A stretch of DNA of 64,000 nucleotides from Ruegeria sp. SCSIO 43209. GTDB taxonomy: Bacteria > Pseudomonadota > Alphaproteobacteria > Rhodobacterales > Rhodobacteraceae. The position numbers were made by a program, and so were the translations under genes. The notes beneath the pieces are model-generated. The model did not search any database. It saw only the letters and a list, made by a program, of their open reading frames with translations, and was not told where the DNA came from. The stretch is taken from positions 2,319,001 to 2,383,000 of the forward strand of contig NZ_CP065359.1 of assembly GCF_019904295.1 (NCBI RefSeq), written 5' to 3'. Positions 45,521-52,997 of the stretch are shown one piece after another (within the stretch, counting starts at the first letter, position 1; the number at the start of each line of letters is the position of its first letter).

Positions 45521-46690
45521 TTGTCCGACATGATGACCACCCAAGCTGGAGATGCCGGAGCTTTCCGCAATTTCGACTTCAACCGCGTGCCCACCCCTTG
45601 CTTCGTGGTCGATGAGAAAGCCGTTGAGCGCAACCTGACCATCCTCTCCGAGATCGGCACCTGCTCCGGCGCACATGTCCTGAGCGCGCTCAAGGCGTTT
45701 TCCATGTTCTCGCTGGCCCCACTGGTGCGCCGACACCTTGGCGGCACCTGCGCGTCCGGCATCTATGAGGCGCGGCTGGGGCGCGAGGAATATGGCGGCG
45801 AGGTCGCAACCTTCTGCGCCGGATATAAAGACGCGGACATGGACGAAATCCTGTCGCTATCGGACCACATCATCTTCAACTCACCCGCGCAAAAGGACCG
45901 CTTTCTGGCAAAAGCCCAAGCCGCCGGCGTACAGGTCGGTCTGCGTATCAATCCGGAACATTCCGAAGGCGAAATCCCCAAATACGACCCTTGCGCGCCC
46001 TGCTCGCGTCTGGGCACGCCGGTCAGCCAATTGACCGCCGAGACTATGAGTGGCGTGGACGGGCTGCACATGCACACGCTCTGCGAACAGGGGTTCGAGC
46101 CGTTGCAGCGGACTTGGGACGCGGTTGAGCCAAAACTCAAACCGTACCTTGGCCAACTCAAATGGCTGAACTTCGGCGGCGGGCATCATATCACCCGTGA
46201 TGACTATGACCGCGACGGGCTGGTCGCCTTCATCAAATCCATCCGTGAGACACACGGTATCGACGTCTATCTGGAACCCGGTGAGGCGGTGGCCCTGGAT
46301 GCGGGCATTCTGGTTGGCGAAATCCTCGACTTGCCGACCAACGGTATGACCCTTGCGATCACCGATATCTCGGCCACCTGCCATATGCCGGACGTCATCG
46401 AAGCCCCCTATCGCCCCGCCCTCATGGATGAGGCCGAGGCAGGCCATACCTATCGCCTGGGCGGCCCGTCCTGTCTGGCGGGCGACGTGATCGGTGACTA
46501 CACTTGGGACAAGCCACTGGAAATCGGCCAACGCTTTGCCTTCCTCGATCAGGCGCATTACTCGATGGTCAAAACCAACACCTTCAACGGAGTTCCGCTA
46601 CCGACTATAGCGCTGTGGAACAGCGAAACGGACGAACTGAAAATCATCAAACAGTTCGGCTATGACGACTTTAAAGGCCGCCTCTCATGA
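45521..46690 (+). CDS. nspC: Carboxyspermidine (carboxynorspermidine) decarboxylase
   Basis: PLP enzyme of the alanine-racemase fold, 389 aa, which decarboxylates carboxyspermidine to spermidine. RVPTPCFVVDEKAVERNL is near residue 20. The PLP lysine is in HVLSALKAFSMFSL near residue 55, and LHMHTLCEQGFEPLQRTW, LNFGGGHHIT and YLEPGEAVALDAG follow. TTG 45521 lies nine bases after CCGGAG; an ATG at 45530 is the alternative but lies too far from that site. It overlaps agmatinase by four bases (ATGA). Confidence 0.92.
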   Translation: MSDMMTTQAGDAGAFRNFDFNRVPTPCFVVDEKAVERNLTILSEIGTCSGAHVLSALKAFSMFSLAPLVRRHLGGTCASGIYEARLGREEYGGEVATFCAGYKDADMDEILSLSDHIIFNSPAQKDRFLAKAQAAGVQVGLRINPEHSEGEIPKYDPCAPCSRLGTPVSQLTAETMSGVDGLHMHTLCEQGFEPLQRTWDAVEPKLKPYLGQLKWLNFGGGHHITRDDYDRDGLVAFIKSIRETHGIDVYLEPGEAVALDAGILVGEILDLPTNGMTLAITDISATCHMPDVIEAPYRPALMDEAEAGHTYRLGGPSCLAGDVIGDYTWDKPLEIGQRFAFLDQAHYSMVKTNTFNGVPLPTIALWNSETDELKIIKQFGYDDFKGRLS

Positions 46691-47529
46691 GTATTTTCCT
46701 CGACAGTGAACTGTCCGCATCCGAGCGCACCGAGGACGCGCGGTTCCGTGTGATCCCTGTGCCGCTGGAACGCACCGTATCTTACGGGGCGGGCACCGCC
46801 AAAGGCCCGGACGCAATTATCGAAGCCAGTAATGAACTGGAACGCATCACTGGCCACGCCGAGCCCTGCGTCGAGGGGATCTTGACCGAAGAACCCGTTG
46901 ACTGCGATGCAGCGTTGTCAGAGATAATGGAACGCCTAGCCCAACGCACGGAAGCGGCCGTTCGCGCCGGCAAAATCCCGGTGACGCTAGGTGGAGAGCA
47001 TTCACTTAGCTACGGCGCAGTGTTGGGTGTTGCCCGCGCTCTAAACCAACCGATTGGTATCGTGCAGATCGACGCCCATGCTGATCTGCGCAACGCCTAT
47101 CAGGGCGAGAATCATTCTCACGCCTCAGTCATGCATCTTCTTGCCGAAGAAGGTATCCGTCTGGCGCAATTCGGCGTTCGCGCCTTTTCGACCGAAGAAG
47201 CCCAAAGCCGCCTGAGAAACCACGTGTTTCATGTGGACGCCGAAGAACTGGTTACCGGCAACATCCACTCGGTTGATCTGCCCAAGGATTTTCCCGAACT
47301 GGTGTACGTCAGCTTTGACGTTGATGGGCTGGACCCGGCAATCATGCCCGCCACTGGAACACCCGTCCCAGGCGGGCTGGGATATTATCAAGCACTGCGC
47401 CTGGTGGAACACGCCCTGAAGGGCCGAAAATGTGTGGGTTTCGACGTCGTCGAACTGGCCCCGAACGGCAATGCCGCCTGGGATTTTACCGCCGCCCAGA
47501 TCGTCTATCGCCTGATGGCCGCCTGTTAA
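46687..47529 (+). CDS. speB: Agmatinase (arginase/ureohydrolase family)
   Basis: Dimanganese ureohydrolase of 280 aa that converts agmatine to putrescine and urea. Metal-ligand motifs are GGEHSLSYG near residue 100, QIDAHADLRNAY near residue 122 and VSFDVDGLDPAIMPATGTPVPGG near residue 207. With SpeA and the two carboxyspermidine enzymes it closes the path arginine to spermidine. Its stop overlaps the convergent HD-domain gene by four bases. Confidence 0.93.
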   Translation: MSIFLDSELSASERTEDARFRVIPVPLERTVSYGAGTAKGPDAIIEASNELERITGHAEPCVEGILTEEPVDCDAALSEIMERLAQRTEAAVRAGKIPVTLGGEHSLSYGAVLGVARALNQPIGIVQIDAHADLRNAYQGENHSHASVMHLLAEEGIRLAQFGVRAFSTEEAQSRLRNHVFHVDAEELVTGNIHSVDLPKDFPELVYVSFDVDGLDPAIMPATGTPVPGGLGYYQALRLVEHALKGRKCVGFDVVELAPNGNAAWDFTAAQIVYRLMAAC

Positions 47530-48116
47530 GCCTCGGCGGTCTCATTCAGTTCCATGTGCCCTTCGCCCTTGTTCAGAACGCGGCGTAGCATGGGCTCGAA
47601 GAACTCCAGCGGTTTGGTCGGATAATCCGGGTCGAACGCCTTCTGATCATATTCATGACAAAAATAGCGGCAGTCCTCCCAATACGGACTGTCGCGATAT
47701 TTGTCGCGGGCATTCCGATCACCACCTAGATGATGATTGTAGTAGTAGCCCTGAAACACGCAGTGGTGCTTGAGAATCCAGTGTGTCTTCTCACTGACAT
47801 AGGGCTTCATCATCGCGGCGGACAGTTCCCCGTGATTATAAGGCGACAAGATATCGCCGGTGTCATGGATCAGGGCAGCCACAACCAACTCTTCGTCAGC
47901 GCCGTCCTCATACGCTCGTGTCGCGGCCTGTAGGCTGTGCTGATAGCGATTTACCGGATACGGCGTCCATTCTTCGTCCAGTGAACGAATGGCGTCCAGT
48001 ATGCGATCCGGCAAAGCAGCGTTGTAGCTGTCTTCATACTCCATGACCGCATCCCAGTCGGCCTTGGTCGCCTCTTCAAAACTGGTCCAGGTGGGTTTGT
48101 GGCTCTTGTCCAGCAT
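47526..48116 (-). CDS. HD-domain protein with diiron-oxygenase-like ligand set
   Basis: A 196-aa HD-domain protein. Candidate ligands are His60 (RYQHSL), His84-Asp85 (ALIHDTGDI), His95 (YNHGEL), His117 (ILKHHC) and Asp157 (CHEYDQKAFD). This is the H-HD-H-H-D pattern of mixed-valent diiron oxygenases such as PhnZ and TmpB, and it also fits diiron phosphohydrolases. An aromatic-rich region (FQGYYYNHH) follows. AAAGGA precedes the ATG. It is divergent from a LysR gene with a T-N11-A box between, so it is probably the regulated target. The substrate is unknown. Confidence 0.8.
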   Translation of the reverse strand: MLDKSHKPTWTSFEEATKADWDAVMEYEDSYNAALPDRILDAIRSLDEEWTPYPVNRYQHSLQAATRAYEDGADEELVVAALIHDTGDILSPYNHGELSAAMMKPYVSEKTHWILKHHCVFQGYYYNHHLGGDRNARDKYRDSPYWEDCRYFCHEYDQKAFDPDYPTKPLEFFEPMLRRVLNKGEGHMELNETAEA

Positions 48117-48181
48117 CGCGCGAATCCTTTGGCTACGTTCGTCAAATCACTTTAAAGCGGCAGATATAGGCAAAAAAATGA

Positions 48182-48196
48182 ATTGATTTTATCAAT
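48182..48196. promoter_or_regulatory. LysR-type T-N11-A box
   Basis: ATTGATTTTATCAAT is a perfect inverted repeat (ATTGAT-TTT-ATCAAT) containing T-N11-A. It lies 22 bases before the LysR gene start and about 65 before the divergent HD-domain gene, the standard place for LysR autoregulation and activation of a divergent target. Confidence 0.72.
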
Positions 48197-48218
48197 ACGA
48201 TCAAAAAATACTTTCAAT

Positions 48219-49052
48219 ATGCAAACCAAATCTCTGGAAACATTTTTAAGCGTAGCCGAAACCGGTGGGTTTCACTCAGCGGCCCGTAAGTTGAATGTAA
48301 CCCAAACCGCAGTCAGCGCCCGGATCAGGGCCCTGGAAGACGCAACAGGCAAACCGCTGTTTTCGCGCGGGGCAGGCGGAACGGTATTGACCGAGTACGG
48401 TCGCCAATTCAAACCCTATGCTGAACAGATGCTGTCGCTGTGGTCGTTCGCAGCCAACGACCTGCCTGAACAGATTCAAAATCGGTTGGCACTGCGTCTG
48501 GGTGCCCAGTTGAGCGTGTGGGATCCGTTACTGGTGGACCTTGCTGTTCGCTTTGAACAACGGTTTGGACAATTGCTTTTAACCCTGAATTACGACCATG
48601 ATTTGGATATGGTCGACGCCGTTGCTACCCACGTACTTGACGCCGCGCTGACCCATGAAAAACCTGCGGACCGGCGCGTGGTATTCCACGAACTTGCGCC
48701 CGAACGGCTGTCTTTGGTTCAAAGCAGGAAGGATGCGAACACCGACGCTGAACGGGTATTTGTCAACATAGAACTGGGCGAGACCTACCGGGATCATGTC
48801 CGTTCCACAGCGCGTCTCGCGACAGGGCAAACTATCTTTCTGGGTAATTGCTTGATGGCTTTACGCTATCTCCTACAGCGTGGCGGGTATGGGTATTTCC
48901 CGGACTATGTCATCACTCAGCATCTGAACTCGGGCGAGCTGTTGCGCGAGAAAGATGCGCGCGACTTAATGCTACCGCTGTTTTTGGTGGTCCGTTCGGA
49001 TAGTCAAGAAGTTGAAAACATCCTGCAGTGCCTGGAGGAACTTCGCCGCTGA
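48219..49052 (+). CDS. LysR family transcriptional regulator
   Basis: Regulator of 277 aa. The helix-turn-helix begins at the start (SLETFLSVAETGGFHSAARKLNVTQTAVSARIRALED) with linker GKPLFSRGAGGTVLTEYG. ATG 48219 is chosen because the helix-turn-helix begins directly after; the frame extends to a TTG at 48183 within the LysR box. Its ligand domain starts near residue 90. Probable regulator of the divergent HD-domain gene. It converges with the LptF/G-like gene with a two-base gap. Confidence 0.92.
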   Translation: MQTKSLETFLSVAETGGFHSAARKLNVTQTAVSARIRALEDATGKPLFSRGAGGTVLTEYGRQFKPYAEQMLSLWSFAANDLPEQIQNRLALRLGAQLSVWDPLLVDLAVRFEQRFGQLLLTLNYDHDLDMVDAVATHVLDAALTHEKPADRRVVFHELAPERLSLVQSRKDANTDAERVFVNIELGETYRDHVRSTARLATGQTIFLGNCLMALRYLLQRGGYGYFPDYVITQHLNSGELLREKDARDLMLPLFLVVRSDSQEVENILQCLEELRR

Positions 49053-49054
49053 CT

Positions 49055-50194
49055 TCAGACCGGTGACGGCTTTGGTGCTCCGTTTCGAACCCTTTTTCGC
49101 AGCAAGGGTCGCCCCGCGGCCAGTAAAAACAGAACCGACACAAGCACGCCCATAACGGCGGGAAGATACAGCAAGCCCCAAAGTCTGGGATCATTGATGA
49201 CGAACGGGGATACGAATCCCCGAACTCCCTCAAGCAGGACCAGAATGGTAAAGGCACCCAGGATCTGAGGCCAAAGCCCAAAGCGCGAAAAGCTACCCAG
49301 CATCAGGGTCGAATATCCGACCAATGCGACCGCAATACATATCGCAATCCACGAGAACCTCTGGTGCAGCTCATCCACCAGATGGCCGATGCTGTGATCA
49401 TCTTTCACTGAGACCGCTTCGCGATCCCAGATCAACTCGACCGTCGGGATGGCTTCAAGGCTGCGATGGCCCATACTCGAATTCTGGGTCAGTTCGGAAA
49501 TGTCGTAAGAGGCGTCTTCGAACAACGTGGATGACAGCGTGTTACCAGCCTGATCATACCGCAGCGCAATCCCATCCAGCATAACCAGATGAATGCCCGA
49601 AGCCTGATTGACCAGATAGGCGGTGGCACTGGAATAACTGACAGGGTTAATCCCATCGCGACGGTCTGAGACGAAGACTTCGCGCAGCGTTCCGTCCAAA
49701 TCGATATCGCCGATATAGACGGTTACACCTTCTGCTGGATGCAAGAATTCGCCCTCATTCAACAGCTGTGCGGTGACATCTCCGGCAACTTCATCCTGTC
49801 TTAATTCCAGTTGATCAACCGATGCAGGTCGCAAAAAGACGCTGATGACAGCCATCATCAGTCCCGCACTGAGCCCGAACACCAAGACCGCGCGCGCCAG
49901 TCGCCACGGGCTGGAGCCTGTTGCCAGCATCACCGTCATCTCGCTTTCGCGGCTCAAACGGTTGGTGGCGTAAACAGCGGCCGCAAACACCGCCATGGGC
50001 ATGACCGTCCGGATCAGCGTCGGCAAGGTCAACGCCGTGAACTCCAGGAACACCATCGCCGATTGGCCGCCGCTGATGACCCGATCAAAAAGGCTGACCG
50101 AACGCGTGATCCAGAACACCCCGACAAGCACAAGGGTGAAAAAGCCAAACAGCACCAGCAATTGCCGCAGGAAATACCCATCAAAACGCGACAT
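49055..50194 (-). CDS. LptF/LptG family permease (solitary)
   Basis: YjgP/YjgQ-type permease of 379 aa, a membrane subunit of the lipopolysaccharide transporter LptBFG. Transmembrane segments lie near residues 11-30, 50-70 and 100-120, then a periplasmic jelly-roll region (120-270), then three more helices (about 275-365). FWITRSVSLFDRVISGG and LSRESEMTVMLATGSSPWRLAR are family motifs. Normally lptF and lptG are adjacent; here neither the partner nor lptD is near, so this may be an additional copy. Confidence 0.88.
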   Translation of the reverse strand: MSRFDGYFLRQLLVLFGFFTLVLVGVFWITRSVSLFDRVISGGQSAMVFLEFTALTLPTLIRTVMPMAVFAAAVYATNRLSRESEMTVMLATGSSPWRLARAVLVFGLSAGLMMAVISVFLRPASVDQLELRQDEVAGDVTAQLLNEGEFLHPAEGVTVYIGDIDLDGTLREVFVSDRRDGINPVSYSSATAYLVNQASGIHLVMLDGIALRYDQAGNTLSSTLFEDASYDISELTQNSSMGHRSLEAIPTVELIWDREAVSVKDDHSIGHLVDELHQRFSWIAICIAVALVGYSTLMLGSFSRFGLWPQILGAFTILVLLEGVRGFVSPFVINDPRLWGLLYLPAVMGVLVSVLFLLAAGRPLLRKRVRNGAPKPSPV

Positions 50195-50266
50195 GCGACC
50201 TCTTGTTTCTTGGCGATTGGCGTTGCGGCGGACTTTAGGTGATTCAACGCGCCGAGGAAACCTCGA

Positions 50267-51682
50267 TTAAGCCTGATCAGCGGCGGGGATCACGATGCGA
50301 TGATACCAAAGCCAGCGCAGAATGCGCGACGCCGTGTGTGTGGCCAAAACCTCTGACCAGCTCTTGATGATGTTCAAAGTGGTTGTCGGGGCGCCCAGCC
50401 GCTCTAGCAACGGTCCCAGCATTGCGCCCTCCAGATTGGCAACTGGCCTTGGAAGATTCGGGTGCCCTATGACAAGGCCGGGTTCGATATGCGAAGCGGT
50501 TTGCACGCCGGAAGCGATGAGCTTGGCCTGAGGTGACAGGATCAGGGGCTGATCATCACGCAACGCCTCCCTGTTTGGATCGAACGCTGGGGACTTTACC
50601 CAATCCAACGGCTTTGCGCGCTCAGCCCAGAAGTGCGAAGGATCGACAGCATGCTGCCGTGCATAGAAATCGGCTGCAAGCGCTGCATGGGTCTGCACAC
50701 GCTCGAATTGCCGATCCGCATAAAAAGACAAGGCCAGATCACTATGTTCGGGGGTTGTCAGAAGCGTGTTCACCACAGCTGCGGCCTGCACCGCCTGCCC
50801 CATCGCCAATTGCACCCCCTGCGACGACAACGCGTCGACCGCGAAGCTGGCCTCTCCGACCCGCAGAAGGTCGCGCGTTGGTGGTGTTGTCTCGGCCTGG
50901 CTGGTCGCATCCGCCCGCCGCACAGGCCCGATACGGCGCTGTTCCAGACAGGGCGCTAGTAGTGTCGAACGGGCCAGAAGATTCAGATAGAGATCGCGTC
51001 GATCTGCGGGTGGCAGCCCGATGCAGGCGTCGGGATCGACAAAAACCATTGCGTTGACCACTCCTCCCGGTAACAACGCGCCCCAATACCAATGTCCTTG
51101 TCCCGCCTCGACCCGGGCTTGCGGGCCAAAGCCCGGCGGCACGTGCCAATAAGCATAAAGCGCCAACAAAGGTTGGGATGCAGGGAGAAACCTGCGGCCC
51201 AGCCCGGCTTGCCGTCCCGCTGCGTCCAGCAGGATTTGTGCCTGGATCCGAAAGGCGCCCGTGTCGGTCCGAACGGGAATCTCCCAACCAGACTGCTGGC
51301 GCACCGGGCGGTATGCGCGCGCAGGTTGGACGACCTGCGCCCCTGCCGCTTGTGCTGCACGTAACAGCACCGCATCAAACTGGCCCCGGTCAACCAAAAG
51401 TCCGGGGTGATCACCGGCGACGCCGCGACGTTCGAACGCTCCGGCCCAATGCAAAAGCGATCCGCTTGCACGCAGAAAACCGGCCTGGGAAACGGTTTCG
51501 TCGACCCCCAACAGGTTCAGGATCGGCCAGATTGATGGCGGCAATGACTCGCCGACATGTTGGCGCGGGAACGTTTGCCGCTCGATCAGGCAGACGCGCC
51601 GACCTAGCTGAGCCAACCTCAGCGCAGCAGCGCTACCTGCCGGGCCGCCTCCGATCACGCAGATTTCGGTCTCAATCTCCAT
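50267..51682 (-). CDS. FAD-dependent monooxygenase-like maturase (LodB/QhpG type)
   Basis: Flavoprotein of 471 aa of the tryptophan-halogenase/monooxygenase superfamily. It has the Rossmann motif CVIGGGPAGSAAALRLAQLG at residues 8-27, FPRQHVGESLPPSIWPIL near residue 40, and LLRVGEASFAVDALSSQGVQLAMG (the second FAD motif, GD replaced by GE) near residue 285. LodB and QhpG are relatives that hydroxylate the tryptophan precursor of cysteine tryptophylquinone. Neighbouring LodA-like genes make this the likely role. It starts four bases after the radical SAM gene stop. Confidence 0.78.
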   Translation of the reverse strand: MEIETEICVIGGGPAGSAAALRLAQLGRRVCLIERQTFPRQHVGESLPPSIWPILNLLGVDETVSQAGFLRASGSLLHWAGAFERRGVAGDHPGLLVDRGQFDAVLLRAAQAAGAQVVQPARAYRPVRQQSGWEIPVRTDTGAFRIQAQILLDAAGRQAGLGRRFLPASQPLLALYAYWHVPPGFGPQARVEAGQGHWYWGALLPGGVVNAMVFVDPDACIGLPPADRRDLYLNLLARSTLLAPCLEQRRIGPVRRADATSQAETTPPTRDLLRVGEASFAVDALSSQGVQLAMGQAVQAAAVVNTLLTTPEHSDLALSFYADRQFERVQTHAALAADFYARQHAVDPSHFWAERAKPLDWVKSPAFDPNREALRDDQPLILSPQAKLIASGVQTASHIEPGLVIGHPNLPRPVANLEGAMLGPLLERLGAPTTTLNIIKSWSEVLATHTASRILRWLWYHRIVIPAADQA

Positions 51683-51686
51683 CCGT

Positions 51687-52997
51687 TCAGGCAGAGGCCA
51701 CCCGTGCGGACACGCCAAAATAATCCGGACGTGCTTCGGACAAGCGGACATAGGCCTGAAGGCAATAGTGCAACCAACCTCGAATGTAGTCGCAAGCGGG
51801 GCGTCCGCGATGGATGACTTCGTGATGACACCCGCCGCCGCACAGATACCGCGCCCAGCAGGTGCCGCACGGGGATTGTGTGTGCACGTGCCGATCCGCC
51901 AACCAGTTCTCGCGCCGTAGGTCGGGGCCATCATAGACGTTGCCCATGGCTCCGGCTTCGTCTTCAACAAAGCGATGGCAAGCGAACAGGCCGCCATCAG
52001 CAGACACGCCAAAATACCCTCCCCCTGCCCCGCAGGCATAGGGCCGGTGGGTGCCTCGGTGGATCTCCTGCATCGCCGCTGCCATGTTCGAGAAAGGGTA
52101 GCGCCGCCCTTCGATTACCGCCGCCTCGAAAACTTCGCCGCAACGGATCATCTGCGATAGCATCTCGTCCAAATCACTCCGGTTCAGTTCATGCTGACCG
52201 TTGGGCGAGGCCAGCATGGGCGAGAATCCAATCGAATGAAATCCCATTCCCACAAACCGATCCAGCGTCTCTGGCAGGTTCATATTCTGCGGCGTAACCG
52301 TTACCCGGGCACCAACCTGCATACGGTGTTGAGCTGCCAGCAAAGGCTCGACCCGTTTCAGGATCGTATCAAAACTACCCCGACCGCCACGATTTGGGCG
52401 CAGCTTGTCATGGACCTCGCCCACGCCATCCAGACTGATGGTGACAGCAAATCCATGCGCTTCGAAAAACGCCGCATCCTCGGGGCGTAGCAGGGTCCCG
52501 TTGGTTGTGATCGAGAACCCGACGCTCAACCCGTTGGCCTGCGCCTTATCGACGGCATATTCCGTAGTGCGTTGCACCAGATCGCGGTTGATCAGAGGTT
52601 CTCCACCCAAATAGGCAAGGTTGATCCGCACACCGGGTTCGGCTTCGGCCACCAGCCGATCAACCGAAGCCTTGGCGACTTCCCATTCCATATTCCGCGC
52701 GGGTCCGCCAAATTCTCCCCCTGCAGCATAGCAATAAGTGCAAGCCAGATTGCATTTCTGCGCCACTGCCAGTGACAGCGACCTCACGGGCATACTCTGA
52801 GGCGGCGTGTCATCGATGAAAGGTGTTCCATCCAATCCCATGGACCTGAGGAAAGCGCTTTGACTTCTCTTGTCCATCGTTGCGAATTGCTCCGCCGCCC
52901 CCTCAGGCACATCAAACACGCGCGATCCATCAACGGCCAGCATGTGATCTCCATGCCCTGTGTCAAAGAAATGCACCTGCGCGGCGGGTGGGATCAC
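51687..52997 (-). CDS. Radical SAM/SPASM peptide-modifying enzyme
   Basis: Radical SAM protein of 436 aa. The [4Fe-4S] motif is CNLACTYCYA (CxxxCxxC) near residue 78, followed by LAYLGGEPLIN and SITTNGTLL. The C-terminal SPASM region has cysteines in YACGAGGG, FACHRF, CGTCWARYLCGGGCHHE, ACDY and HYC. This architecture is used by peptide maturases that form thioether or other crosslinks, including QhpD, which acts on quinohemoprotein amine dehydrogenase. GTG start overlaps the stop of the upstream gene (GTGA). The likely substrate is the neighbouring LodA-like or ferritin-fused protein, but that is inference. Confidence 0.88.
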   Translation of the reverse strand: MIPPAAQVHFFDTGHGDHMLAVDGSRVFDVPEGAAEQFATMDKRSQSAFLRSMGLDGTPFIDDTPPQSMPVRSLSLAVAQKCNLACTYCYAAGGEFGGPARNMEWEVAKASVDRLVAEAEPGVRINLAYLGGEPLINRDLVQRTTEYAVDKAQANGLSVGFSITTNGTLLRPEDAAFFEAHGFAVTISLDGVGEVHDKLRPNRGGRGSFDTILKRVEPLLAAQHRMQVGARVTVTPQNMNLPETLDRFVGMGFHSIGFSPMLASPNGQHELNRSDLDEMLSQMIRCGEVFEAAVIEGRRYPFSNMAAAMQEIHRGTHRPYACGAGGGYFGVSADGGLFACHRFVEDEAGAMGNVYDGPDLRRENWLADRHVHTQSPCGTCWARYLCGGGCHHEVIHRGRPACDYIRGWLHYCLQAYVRLSEARPDYFGVSARVASA

